From assembly GCA_964393815.1 (NCBI GenBank), contig CAYMUP010000008.1, positions 1 to 32,023 of the forward strand: DNA of 32,023 nt, in the 5' to 3' direction. The notes below the pieces were generated by a model that did no database searches, was not told the DNA's origin, and was given only the letters and a program-made list of their open reading frames with translations. This stretch comes from JAGXIT01 sp964393815 (GTDB taxonomy: Bacteria; Patescibacteriota; Saccharimonadia; Saccharimonadales; UBA4665). Made by a program: the position numbers and the translations under genes. Within the stretch, counting starts at the first letter, position 1; each line of letters opens with the position of its first letter. Below are positions 16,630 through 24,356 of the stretch, piece by piece.

Positions 16630-16658
16630 ATTATAAACTTTGCTATTAATATTGTCAA
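16630..16658 (-). promoter_or_regulatory. Perfect-consensus housekeeping promoter
   Basis: On the minus strand TTGACA (16658-16653), a 17-nt spacer, then TATAAT (16635-16630). The predicted start site falls on or next to the A of the ATG at 16623. Confidence 0.85.
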
Positions 16659-16659
16659 G

Positions 16660-17193
16660 TTATGGCACTCTTGTCTTTTCCAGAAGCTTATATGGGTCAA
16701 TTACTCCTGCTAGCTTTTTGCTGGCCCATGGCGTACGAACATCGTCTTTGCCGACCCGCGCTCCAAGGGGCGATTGTCGGGCGTGAACGACCTGATTATT
16801 GCCAAGCCATACTGCAACATGTACATCCCGTACTCTTATGTTTGGCTCGACATGATCATAAATTAACAGTGTTCCAATAGGCAACTCAGTGAGCTCTTCC
16901 ACGGGATATGTCTTACAAGATTTGACAATTTGGGCTACATGCCTAGTATCATAAACCCAATCCATAGACCTATGAGTGACATCGCTCAGAGCAGCATGTA
17001 CTAGCCCAGAACAGTCAAACCCACGTGTGGTTAAGCCAATTTCCATGCAGTCCGGATAGGTCTTGTAACGAGATCCGCACTGCGCAACTTTGGCATGATT
17101 TACAAATGGGGTCCCTAGGTAAGCACAGGCAGCCTTGGCAAATAGCTCGCCTGAGCCAGAAAGTGTAAAAGGTCGAGAGACTTCCGGAGGCAT
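16660..17193 (-). CDS. NlpC/P60-family cysteine peptidase
   Basis: The 177-residue protein has the NlpC/P60 catalytic pattern: C61 in GFDCSGLV, H125 in DVHVAVWLG and H137 in VVHARQ. Members usually cleave bonds in peptidoglycan stem peptides. There is no signal peptide or wall-binding domain, so export by Sec is not evident; it may act inside the cell (for example in wall recycling) or leave by another route. The gene follows nusA after 15 nt on the same strand and probably shares its mRNA, since AGAAG just before the ATG could serve as a weak ribosome binding site. Confidence 0.8.
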   Translation of the reverse strand: MPPEVSRPFTLSGSGELFAKAACAYLGTPFVNHAKVAQCGSRYKTYPDCMEIGLTTRGFDCSGLVHAALSDVTHRSMDWVYDTRHVAQIVKSCKTYPVEELTELPIGTLLIYDHVEPNIRVRDVHVAVWLGNNQVVHARQSPLGARVGKDDVRTPWASKKLAGVIDPYKLLEKTRVP

Positions 17194-17208
17194 CTTCTAA
17201 AAAGTCTA

Positions 17209-18363
17209 TTATTCGCCGTGTTCTTCGATGGCGTCGAGTAGTGATGACTCGAGCTGTTCTTTTTTCTTAAGTCGAGGTTGTTTTGGTAGCTCTTTGGTTT
17301 GGACTTCTCCCTCGACAACAGGTGCAGATTCAGCTTCAATATCGAGTTCGTAGCCAACGAGCTTGCTGGCGAGACGCACATTTTGGCCGCCACGACCGAT
17401 GGCAATGCTCAGCTGGTCTTCGGGCACGTAGACTTTTGCGCGCTTGGCAGCTTCGTCGAGTACCACACGGTTAACTTTAGTTGGGCTGAGTGCATTCATG
17501 ATGTACTGCTGAACATTTTCATCCCAAACAATGATATCGATCTTCTCTTGCTCGCCCACTTCACCCACAACAGCGTTCACGCGTGTACCGTGGCCGCCCA
17601 CAAAGGTACCGACCGGGTCCACACCCTGCAAGTTGCTTGCAACGGCGATTTTACTACGAACACCAGCCTCACGGGCGATAGTCTTAATCTCTACCGCGCC
17701 GCTATCCATTTCTGGAACCTCAGCCCTAAAAAGTAGCTCCATAAACTCACGGTTACCACGGGAAACAACCAACTGCGGGCCACGAGGACCGCGCTCGACA
17801 TCTTTTAGATAGACTTTTAGGCGCTGGCTAGGATAGTACCGCTCACCCTGGATCTGCTCGCTTCGTGGCATGATGCCCTGAGCCTTACCAAGCTCCAGAC
17901 GCACAATCATACCCTCTACGCGCGAAACCATGGCGTTCACGATGGTACCAATTTTGTCCTCAAACTCGAGCATGACAATCTCGCGCTCAGCCTCACGCAA
18001 TCGTTGCAAAATAACTTGTTTTGCAGTCTGCGCCGCCACACGACCAAAGCTCTCCACTTTTTCGTGAACCTCTACTAAGTCACCGAGTACAGCGTCTTTT
18101 TTAAGCTTTTTGGCTTCATCGACGGTCAGTTCATAAGCCGCGTTCTCGACTGCTTCAACGACTTCTTTGCTAACATAGGCGTCTACTTCACCACTATGCA
18201 GGTTCATGCTGACCCGTACCTCTTGCTCGCGGTCACCATAGTCACGACGGTATGCAGCCGCTAGAGCCTGCTCAACTACTTCTTTGACGGTGTCTTCTGG
18301 CAAGTTTTTTTCCTCGGCAATCGCTGTAATCGCCAGTGCTAATTGTTTAAAATCCATATCCAT
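17209..18363 (-). CDS. nusA: Transcription termination/antitermination factor NusA
   Basis: NusA binds RNA polymerase and modulates pausing, termination and antitermination. The 384-residue protein has the N-terminal polymerase-binding domain (1-125), an S1 domain (about 130-200), and two KH domains containing FVGGHGTRVNAVVGEVGEQEKIDII and IAIGRGGQNVRLA. It lacks the acidic C-terminal repeats found in E. coli, as in most Gram-positive forms. AAGGAG lies 8 nt before the ATG; a second ATG two codons later is possible. The usual neighbours rimP and infB are absent. A leader of about 100 nt separates promoter and start and may carry autoregulatory signals. Confidence 0.95.
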   Translation of the reverse strand: MDMDFKQLALAITAIAEEKNLPEDTVKEVVEQALAAAYRRDYGDREQEVRVSMNLHSGEVDAYVSKEVVEAVENAAYELTVDEAKKLKKDAVLGDLVEVHEKVESFGRVAAQTAKQVILQRLREAEREIVMLEFEDKIGTIVNAMVSRVEGMIVRLELGKAQGIMPRSEQIQGERYYPSQRLKVYLKDVERGPRGPQLVVSRGNREFMELLFRAEVPEMDSGAVEIKTIAREAGVRSKIAVASNLQGVDPVGTFVGGHGTRVNAVVGEVGEQEKIDIIVWDENVQQYIMNALSPTKVNRVVLDEAAKRAKVYVPEDQLSIAIGRGGQNVRLASKLVGYELDIEAESAPVVEGEVQTKELPKQPRLKKKEQLESSLLDAIEEHGE

Positions 18364-18474
18364 TTTGCTTACTCCTTGTTTACTAATTCTAATTCGTTAT
18401 CCTAAGCCTCATGCATCAATTTTTGGCATCACTGCATGAAAAAAGCCGACCCGCTGGCCGACTTCAACAAGATT

Positions 18475-18502
18475 AGTATAGCACAGTTTGCCACATGTAC
18501 AA
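18475..18502 (-). promoter_or_regulatory. nusA promoter with long leader
   Basis: On the minus strand TTGTAC (18502-18497), 16 nt, then TATACT (18480-18475) preceded by TGC, which makes an extended -10. The leader of about 100 nt includes CATGCA and TGCATG arms that can pair. Confidence 0.65.
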
Positions 18503-18510
18503 ATTTATAT

Positions 18511-18539
18511 TTGCATACATTTTAGACAAATTGTATATT
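18511..18539 (+). promoter_or_regulatory. Promoter of the 142-aa orphan (leaderless)
   Basis: TTGCAT (18511-18516), 17 nt, then TATATT (18534-18539). The predicted start coincides with the A of the ATG at 18546. Confidence 0.55.
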
Positions 18540-18545
18540 TGATAT

Positions 18546-18974
18546 ATGAGACGACCACATTTCGTACCAACTGCATTACCTCAAACCGAAATACTTCTTG
18601 AGCGACGCCCCATGATAGATAGTTTGGTTTTTACACTACCTTTTACTATCTTAGATCAAAGTGAGCGGATTGTAGCCGACACAAGCCCCTACAATTCACG
18701 TCTTGCTTTATTGATTGCAGCCCCCTACGGTAACTACTCCTACACCGACCCCCAGGCCTACTCGGCCCTGAATCGTTTAGGAAGTATTGCGGGCCTCAAT
18801 ACAGTCACCATCCAAGATGAAGCACCAAGCTACACGAGACTTGTGACCGAAGGTGGTGACGAAATTGATGTTATGGATACGGTTTGGAAAATGGCAGCTT
18901 CAAGACTACCGATAATCGGTCGTAAAAATATTAAGTTTTACACACGAACCCTGCTTGATAAAACACCTTTATAG
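18546..18974 (+). CDS. Hypothetical protein (142 aa)
   Basis: No family is recognised. The protein is soluble, lacks cysteine, and has no signal peptide. The N-terminal part ends in a run of hydrophobic strands (SLVFTLPFTILD, LALLIAAPYGNY) and the C-terminus is basic. The ATG is placed by the promoter, whose -10 box ends 6 nt before it; there is no ribosome binding site. It diverges from nusA and precedes the M1 aminopeptidase, which has its own -10 box. Coding status rests on promoter, length and codon pattern. Confidence 0.55.
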   Translation: MRRPHFVPTALPQTEILLERRPMIDSLVFTLPFTILDQSERIVADTSPYNSRLALLIAAPYGNYSYTDPQAYSALNRLGSIAGLNTVTIQDEAPSYTRLVTEGGDEIDVMDTVWKMAASRLPIIGRKNIKFYTRTLLDKTPL

Positions 18975-19036
18975 CTTTGCGCGACCTTTGACCACCATTT
19001 CTACCTTAATCAGGTTAGGCCCAGCCTTCTACCAGA

Positions 19037-19045
19037 TGATACAAT
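19037..19045 (+). promoter_or_regulatory. Extended -10 of the aminopeptidase gene (leaderless)
   Basis: TGATACAAT (TGn plus TACAAT) ends 8 nt before the ATG. No -35 and no ribosome binding site are apparent. Confidence 0.5.
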
Positions 19046-19053
19046 AGACGTCT

Positions 19054-21654
19054 ATGGGGAAAACAGTTACGCGTTTATTTACACAGTTTCAACCTGAGTC
19101 ATATGATCTAACGTTGCATATCGACGAAGAAGCTGTGCAGTTTAGCGGCCAAGTGATCGTCCGGGGCACAAAAACCGGTCGGCCCAGCCAGCGACTCACC
19201 TTCCATACAAATGGAGTGAAGGTCACCTCTGCTAAAATTGTGAATCGCGGTAAAAAAGGTGAGGTCGAGATGCCTATAAAACGCATCAACCACCAAAAAA
19301 CCATGCATGAGGTTCGTTTGCATACTGAGGGCATGGTGTATCCCGGCGAATACGAGATAACGATGGAGTTTGAGGGTCAAATCACCGATGGTATGACCGG
19401 CATATACCCCTGCTACTTCAAAGATGCGGACGGCAAAGATCAAAAACTCATCGCCACCCAGTTCGAAAGCCACCACGCCCGCGAGGCATTTCCTTGCATA
19501 GACGAGCCCGAGGCTAAAGCCGTGTTTACGGTAACACTCGTCACAAGAGAAGGAATCCAAATCCTCGGCAACACGCCCATACGTAAGCAAGAGCCCCTGA
19601 CAAAAGATCTAAAAAAAGAATCGTTAAAAACTATCTTCCATCCTACGCCCCGCATGAGCACTTACCTGCTCGCGTTCGTTATCGGCGACATGCACAAAAA
19701 AACCGCCAAGACAAAGTCTGAGGTAGAGGTGAGCACGTGGGCAACTTCTGCGCAACCGGCTAGCTCGCTCGACTACGCACTCGATGTTGCCGTCAAGAGC
19801 ATTGAGTATTTTGAAGATTATTTCGGTGTACCCTACCCACTCCCCAAAGCCGACCATGTTGCTTTGCCTGATTTCTCGAGCGGCGCTATGGAAAACTGGG
19901 GGCTTATCACGTACCGTGAGCGCGTGCTTCTTGCCTATGAGGGCGAGACCAGCCAAAGTACCCGCGAGCAAATTGCCCTTGTAATTGCACACGAAACCAG
20001 CCACCAGTGGTTCGGCAACCTCGTCACCATGCGTTGGTGGAACAACCTGTGGCTCAACGAGTCATTTGCCAACATGATGGAATACGCTGCGGTCGATGCG
20101 ATGTTCCCCGAATGGCACGTGTGGGATAGTTTTGTTGCCGCTGAAGGCTTGAGCTCGCTCCGGCGCGATGCCGTTGCAGGTGTGCAAGCCGTGCAAACAG
20201 ACGTCCACCACCCAGACGAAATCAGCACGCTTTTTGACCCCTCCATCGTTTACGCCAAAGGCGGACGTCTGCTCTACATGCTTAAAAACTACGTCGGCGA
20301 AGCTACGTTTCGCAAGGGACTGAGCTCCTACTTTACCCAACATGCCTACGATAACACGACCGGTGATGATCTATGGGCAGCGCTGAGCGAAGCAAGTGGT
20401 AAAGACGTCGGCGCATTTATGAACCCATGGATCACCCGCTCCGGCTTCCCCGTGCTCACCGTGGACTACGCCGACAAAGAGCTTACACTTACTCAAACTC
20501 AGTTCCTAGACAACCCAGCCAAGGCTGATTCAACTCGCCTGTGGCCACTACCGCTTTTTGCAAGCCAAAAATCAGATGAAGTGAAGTTACCAGAGGTAAT
20601 TTTGGCATCCCAGGTGAAACTGACCGGAAATTTTGACGAACTCATTGTCGATCCAAACGTATACGGGCACTACATCGTAAACTACACTTCACCCGTCCAC
20701 CAGGCTAACCTGCAGCGCATGGTTACTCAAAAAACCTTGAGCGATCCAGGCCGCTTAATGCTTCTAAACGCGAGCGCCATGCTTGCCCGGGCCGGCTACA
20801 AACATTACGACGAAGTCCTTCGGATGATTGGCGCCTACGAGAACGAAACGAGCGAACCAGTCTGGGATATCATCGCCGTCGTGACGGGAGAAGCCAGACG
20901 GTTTATCGACCAGGATGCATCGCTAGAGCCAAGATTCAAGAAGTTTAGCGGCGACCTTGCGCGCGACTTGTTTGCCCCCCTCGGCTGGGAAGAAAAGCAA
21001 TATGAATCTGCCGCCGACTCCAAGCTACGCAGCCTCGCACTCGGCATGATGATCTATGCCGATGACGATGCAGTCACAAAAGAATGCCTCAAACGTTTCA
21101 AAGACTGGAAAGACAAAGACACCGCGCTCCCTGCCGAGCTTCGCAGTCTGATCATGGTGGTCCCGATTAAAGCCGGCGACCGAGCTGCCTTTGACTATCT
21201 ACTTTCGCAGCACGACGCTACAAACAATAGTGACCTCAAAAGTGACATATGCGACGCGCTTACGGGCACGCGTGATCCGGACTGGGCTACAGAACTGCTT
21301 GCACGGCTGAAAGACAGCACAAAAGTCAAGCCACAAGATGTCGACCGCTGGCTCATTTACTTACTACGTAACCGCTACGTACGTGACACTGCCTGGCAGT
21401 GGATGGTAAACAATTGGTCATGGCTGGAAAGTACGTTTAAAAACGACAAATCGTACGACCACCTACCACGGTACGCAGCCAGCTGCGTCAACACCCGTGG
21501 GTACGAAACCAAGTTCCACGACCTTTTTGCGGCCAAAGTCGACCAGCCACTCCTAAAGCGCAACATCGAGCTCGGCCTCGAAGAAATCAGCACCCGCCTC
21601 GCCTGGCTAGAGCGCGATCTCCCCTCCGTACAAGACTACTTCAAAACTCGTTGA
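19054..21654 (+). CDS. M1-family aminopeptidase (PepN/ERAP-like)
   Basis: The 866-residue zinc aminopeptidase removes N-terminal residues from peptides. Substrate-recognition motif GAMEN is at 277-281, and the zinc site is HETSH at 313-317 with the third ligand E336 18 residues on (HExxH-x18-E). The motif usually reads HELAH, so the T-S pair is a mild variation that leaves the ligands intact. The C-terminal half matches the helical domain of the ERAP/tricorn-factor type, and the length fits that group. There is no signal peptide, so it is cytoplasmic. In a peptide-scavenging epibiont it would serve amino-acid supply; this is inference. An exact copy of the 13-mer repeat lies at 20607-20619. 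Confidence 0.93.
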   Translation: MGKTVTRLFTQFQPESYDLTLHIDEEAVQFSGQVIVRGTKTGRPSQRLTFHTNGVKVTSAKIVNRGKKGEVEMPIKRINHQKTMHEVRLHTEGMVYPGEYEITMEFEGQITDGMTGIYPCYFKDADGKDQKLIATQFESHHAREAFPCIDEPEAKAVFTVTLVTREGIQILGNTPIRKQEPLTKDLKKESLKTIFHPTPRMSTYLLAFVIGDMHKKTAKTKSEVEVSTWATSAQPASSLDYALDVAVKSIEYFEDYFGVPYPLPKADHVALPDFSSGAMENWGLITYRERVLLAYEGETSQSTREQIALVIAHETSHQWFGNLVTMRWWNNLWLNESFANMMEYAAVDAMFPEWHVWDSFVAAEGLSSLRRDAVAGVQAVQTDVHHPDEISTLFDPSIVYAKGGRLLYMLKNYVGEATFRKGLSSYFTQHAYDNTTGDDLWAALSEASGKDVGAFMNPWITRSGFPVLTVDYADKELTLTQTQFLDNPAKADSTRLWPLPLFASQKSDEVKLPEVILASQVKLTGNFDELIVDPNVYGHYIVNYTSPVHQANLQRMVTQKTLSDPGRLMLLNASAMLARAGYKHYDEVLRMIGAYENETSEPVWDIIAVVTGEARRFIDQDASLEPRFKKFSGDLARDLFAPLGWEEKQYESAADSKLRSLALGMMIYADDDAVTKECLKRFKDWKDKDTALPAELRSLIMVVPIKAGDRAAFDYLLSQHDATNNSDLKSDICDALTGTRDPDWATELLARLKDSTKVKPQDVDRWLIYLLRNRYVRDTAWQWMVNNWSWLESTFKNDKSYDHLPRYAASCVNTRGYETKFHDLFAAKVDQPLLKRNIELGLEEISTRLAWLERDLPSVQDYFKTR
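20607..20619 (-). repeat. 13-mer repeat, exact, inside the aminopeptidase gene
   Basis: TTTCACCTGGGAT on the minus strand, antisense to the gene. It encodes part of ASQVKL. Confidence 0.75.
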
Positions 21655-21688
21655 CTGCAGTAGCTGGCCTAAAAGTACCAAGTAAACA

Positions 21689-22189
21689 CTAGTATCTGCC
21701 TGTAAAAGGAACCCTCAGTCTCCTGCAAAAGCTTTTAAACGTCATTTCCCCTTCGAATCCGAGTTGCAACCTGCCGTCCAGGTTCCGACCATTTACTGCG
21801 CCACGGAGGTTGCTCGCCTCTCCTAAAGTGATGCCATACAACCCTGGAAAATCATCGAATTCGTGGTTACCAATCAGACAGTCTAGCATGCGGGAATCAA
21901 GAGGCTGATCTTGCATAGCCCCGCGTATAAGCCAAGGGTACCCTTGAAAGAGAGTAATAATCCTTTCCGCGACCTCAACGACAGGCCTAGAAGCAAGAAT
22001 TTCTAAAGGATCGTCTTCAATGAGCTTCTCTGATATATTTTTCCAGCTCGCATCCCTGGATTCAGGATCAAGTTTGTAGTGCCGGTGCGAAACATTAAAA
22101 GCTTCTAGGCGATTTGGAAGCTGAGGGTACAAATCATATACTTTCTCTGGTTGAGAAATAATTAAACGACTTTCAGTTGCGCGTGTCAT
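21689..22189 (-). CDS. Hypothetical protein (166 aa)
   Basis: No family is recognised. The product is soluble, without signal peptide or membrane helix, starts MTRATESRLII, and ends in a basic stretch. Start is uncertain: ATG 22189 is preferred over an in-frame GTG five codons upstream (22204). A possible CATATT box lies just upstream. The gene is convergent with the aminopeptidase gene, 34 nt away, and the gap holds no clear terminator. It is separated from yraN by about 70 nt. Confidence 0.5.
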   Translation of the reverse strand: MTRATESRLIISQPEKVYDLYPQLPNRLEAFNVSHRHYKLDPESRDASWKNISEKLIEDDPLEILASRPVVEVAERIITLFQGYPWLIRGAMQDQPLDSRMLDCLIGNHEFDDFPGLYGITLGEASNLRGAVNGRNLDGRLQLGFEGEMTFKSFCRRLRVPFTGRY

Positions 22190-22258
22190 ATTGAATATGA
22201 TCACACTTCAACACAACAATTTCAATGCTAAACCAATGATCTAACTCTCGAAATAATG

Positions 22259-22615
22259 TTACAAACACTGGAGAAATGAAGTAACTTCATAGTTTAGGCC
22301 TGATAGCTCAATAGCGCCAAGTCTATAGTCACCCACGTATTTGTTGAGGCTGACATACAGTTCAGCGGCAAATTTCATTTGGGCAAGCTTTTTGGGTGTA
22401 ATGTAGTCTAGGCCCTGACCCTGGTAGTTATTTACGCGATATTTGACTTCAAAAAAGACGAGTGGTTGTGAGCGTAGCAGCGACTTTTTCTGTGCAACGA
22501 TGTCTATCTCAGCCCTGGCATGTCGCCAGTTGAGGGCAATTATTTTATATCCCTTCGATTCAAGATAATTGGCCGCGACTTTTTCAGCCTTATGGCCATG
22601 CGCATAGTTTGTCAT
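22259..22615 (-). CDS. UPF0102 (YraN) family protein
   Basis: The 118-residue protein matches the YraN/UPF0102 family, a restriction-endonuclease-like fold of unknown role. It shows G-x-x-AEKVAANYLESKGYKI at the start, AEIDIVA (family: GEIDIIA) and VFFEVKYR (family: FVEVK), which together form the predicted metal site. ATG 22615 is chosen over ATG 22624 because TACAAT (22628-22623) ends 7 nt before it, the spacing seen in other leaderless genes here, and because family members start at this point. rnhB is its upstream neighbour, a common pairing. Confidence 0.85.
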   Translation of the reverse strand: MTNYAHGHKAEKVAANYLESKGYKIIALNWRHARAEIDIVAQKKSLLRSQPLVFFEVKYRVNNYQGQGLDYITPKKLAQMKFAAELYVSLNKYVGDYRLGAIELSGLNYEVTSFLQCL

Positions 22616-22622
22616 GAGCTTC

Positions 22623-22628
22623 ATTGTA
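22623..22628 (-). promoter_or_regulatory. -10 box of yraN (leaderless)
   Basis: TACAAT on the minus strand ends 7 nt before ATG 22615 and overlaps an alternative ATG at 22624, which supports the shorter start. Confidence 0.4.
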
Positions 22629-22653
22629 CACTTCTGTATGCTTGCGAGAGTAA

Positions 22654-23274
22654 TTACATGGAACCATGTCGCACTATCTTTTTGATAGGTTCGTAAGACA
22701 TTCTGTGGTGCTTTGTTACTCCATGCTGTTTCAGAGCCGCACTATGAGCTGCAGTGCCGTAGCCGACATGCTGGTCAAAACCATACTCAGGAAATTTGAG
22801 TGCAAGTTCGCGCATATAGTTGTCTCGGGCAACTTTGGCGATGATGCTCGCCGCGCTCACGGCCGGAACCGTGTCGTCAGCCTTGATGATGACTTGGATA
22901 TTGGTCGTTTTTAGGCCCTCGACATTTTTAAAGAAATTAAGATTGCCGTCTATGATTATTTCGTCGTAGTCGTTGCACGTTACGTGCAATTCTTTTACCG
23001 CGCGGAGCATAGCAAGACGAACCGATTTCGTGAGTCCTAGTTTGTCGATTTCACCTGGGGTGACCCATCCAACACCTATCGATTTCACCTGGGATCGAAT
23101 TGCGGCATCGAGCGCCTCACGCTTTTTTTGGCTTAATTTTTTACTATCCCTGAGCTCTATAGGTCCGTCCTCTAGGTGTCGTTTCGCCTCGCCATCGAGC
23201 GCTACGGCAGCTGCTACGAGCGGCCCAGCCCAACACCCTCTCCCTACCTCATCAATCCCGACGACTACGGCCAT
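22654..23274 (-). CDS. rnhB: Ribonuclease HII
   Basis: RNase HII cleaves the RNA strand of RNA-DNA hybrids and removes misincorporated ribonucleotides. The 206-residue protein opens with GIDEVGRGCWAGPL, carrying the catalytic D8 and E9. The later acidic residues are in IIIDGNLN and in KADDTVPAVSAASIIAKVARD, a highly conserved block. Length is normal. The ATG overlaps the end of the upstream membrane-protein gene by 23 nt. Two copies of the 13-mer repeat, one exact and one with a mismatch, lie antisense and 34 bp apart within it (23049 and 23083). Confidence 0.95.
   Translation of the reverse strand: MAVVVGIDEVGRGCWAGPLVAAAVALDGEAKRHLEDGPIELRDSKKLSQKKREALDAAIRSQVKSIGVGWVTPGEIDKLGLTKSVRLAMLRAVKELHVTCNDYDEIIIDGNLNFFKNVEGLKTTNIQVIIKADDTVPAVSAASIIAKVARDNYMRELALKFPEYGFDQHVGYGTAAHSAALKQHGVTKHHRMSYEPIKKIVRHGSM
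23049..23061 (+). repeat. 13-mer repeat, 12/13 match, inside rnhB
   Basis: TTTCACCTGGGGT, antisense to rnhB, encoding part of VTPGEI. It shares TCGATTTCACCTGGG with the copy 34 bp away. Confidence 0.6.
23083..23095 (+). repeat. 13-mer repeat, exact, inside rnhB
   Basis: TTTCACCTGGGAT, antisense to rnhB, encoding part of RSQVKS. It shares 16 nt with the intergenic copy at 28053. Confidence 0.75.
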
Positions 23275-23710
23275 TGTTGACTAGCTTATATGCGAGAAAA
23301 ACAAGTACCGCGCCACTTGTGTTGGCGACGAGATCCCACGATGTGTCAAAAATGCCATTTGGCATAAGGTCAAGGCGGTAGAGTACAAATTCAAACAGCT
23401 CGTTCAGCGCGCCCAGCGACGAAACAAGCGCAAAGAGACTGGCGGCTTCCAGCCACCAACTCGATTTCCATTTTTTAACTAGTTTTATATACAGCCAAAG
23501 CAAGCCAGTAAATATACCCCCTCCGATAAAATGGGTGACAAACTCGGTCTGCATACCATCAATACGTGGTGAGGGTAGTAGCCAGGAGATCATAAAAACT
23601 GCGCAAGCGAGTAGTAGCAGCCAGCGGTATGATTTGGTGTCGCCAAGCAATTTTGGCAAAAAGAGAAAGATCAAGATAGGCGCGACTGTAGAAGCGAGTA
23701 AAAACTGCAT
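23252..23710 (-). CDS. Small integral membrane protein, VanZ/DUF2238-like
   Basis: The 152-residue protein has about four membrane helices (near 3-19, 28-45, 62-77 and 128-145, with a further hydrophobic stretch at 88-110). Conserved-looking polar residues sit in NELFEFVLYRLD and DTSWDLVANTSGA. This layout resembles VanZ-like or DUF2238 membrane proteins, but I cannot assign it firmly. It overlaps rnhB by 23 nt and is the first gene of the unit with rnhB. A TATACT box ends 8 nt before the ATG. Confidence 0.65.
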   Translation of the reverse strand: MQFLLASTVAPILIFLFLPKLLGDTKSYRWLLLLACAVFMISWLLPSPRIDGMQTEFVTHFIGGGIFTGLLWLYIKLVKKWKSSWWLEAASLFALVSSLGALNELFEFVLYRLDLMPNGIFDTSWDLVANTSGAVLVFLAYKLVNNGRSRRD

Positions 23711-23718
23711 ATATTATC

Positions 23719-23724
23719 AGTATA
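23719..23724 (-). promoter_or_regulatory. -10 box of the membrane-protein gene (leaderless)
   Basis: TATACT on the minus strand, 8 nt before the ATG and directly after the rplS terminator. Confidence 0.5.
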
Positions 23725-23725
23725 C

Positions 23726-23756
23726 AAAAACTCCCCGAAATTAGCGCGGGGAGTTT
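23726..23756 (-). terminator. Intrinsic terminator of rplS
   Basis: On the minus strand a 10-bp stem (AAACTCCCCG paired with CGGGGAGTTT, loop of 9 nt) runs into TTTTT. It begins 18 nt past the rplS stop. Confidence 0.9.
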
Positions 23757-23773
23757 AAAAAGTTTGCTATAAA

Positions 23774-24295
23774 CTATTTCTCGGCTGAATCGTGAGCAGC
23801 GGCTACTGCGTCTTGCTTAGCTTTGAGATCTGCTTCTTCTGCTGCTTTCTCGGCGGCTTTTGCTTCAGCCTCTTTGGCGGCTGCTTCTTTGGCGGCGTGC
23901 TCAGCCTTTTCTGCCTCAACGTCGCGCACGTCGTTTACAGCCTGGCGGTCAAAATCAACGCCCGTCAGACGAGCAGACTTACCGGTTAGTTTACGCATGT
24001 AGCTGAGGTAGTTGCGGCGAACTTTACTTCGCTTGGTAACTTCTACCTTAAGTACAAGTGGGCTGTGGAGCAAGAAGCTCTTTTCTACGCCAACACCGCT
24101 CGCAATACGGCGAACGGTAATCCGGCTCGTGTGGCTGCCCTTGCGGTCGGTGCGAATCACCAAACCTTGGAAAATCTGCACGCGCTCTTTGTTACCTTCT
24201 TTGATCTTTTGGTGCACTTTAACCGTATCGCCACTGCGTACGTCGACGACAGCACCTTTTTTAAACGTCTGATCTAACTCTTTAATAATTTCCAT
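23774..24295 (-). CDS. rplS: Large-subunit ribosomal protein bL19 with C-terminal extension
   Basis: bL19 sits at the interface of the two ribosomal subunits. Residues 1-115 match the family: the MEIIKELDQ start, FKKGAVVDVRSGDTVKVHQKIKEGNKERVQIFQGLVI, and VRRNYLSYMRKLTGKSAR. The family normally ends there; this protein runs on to 173. The tail (about 116-173) is almost entirely A, E, K and D and is predicted to form a long charged helix. The promoter TTGATT-17-TACAAT ends 9 nt before the ATG, so the leader is at most about 3 nt. A strong terminator follows, so the gene is monocistronic. The usual rpsP-rimM-trmD neighbours are absent. Confidence 0.95.
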   Translation of the reverse strand: MEIIKELDQTFKKGAVVDVRSGDTVKVHQKIKEGNKERVQIFQGLVIRTDRKGSHTSRITVRRIASGVGVEKSFLLHSPLVLKVEVTKRSKVRRNYLSYMRKLTGKSARLTGVDFDRQAVNDVRDVEAEKAEHAAKEAAAKEAEAKAAEKAAEEADLKAKQDAVAAAHDSAEK

Positions 24296-24304
24296 ATCCC
24301 GTAG

Positions 24305-24333
24305 ATTGTACTACACTTCACCCCTGAAATCAA
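24305..24333 (-). promoter_or_regulatory. rplS promoter (near-leaderless)
   Basis: On the minus strand TTGATT (24333-24328), a 17-nt spacer, then TACAAT (24310-24305), 9 nt before the ATG. Confidence 0.7.
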
Positions 24334-24356
24334 GGAGTTAACTTATGTTTTATGCG

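Noticed and set aside
18440..18465. Terminator or attenuator in the nusA leader (GC-rich stretch followed by TTTTTT on the minus strand)
   Set aside because: The GTCGGC copies are direct repeats, not inverted; at best a 3-4 bp stem forms before the U-run.
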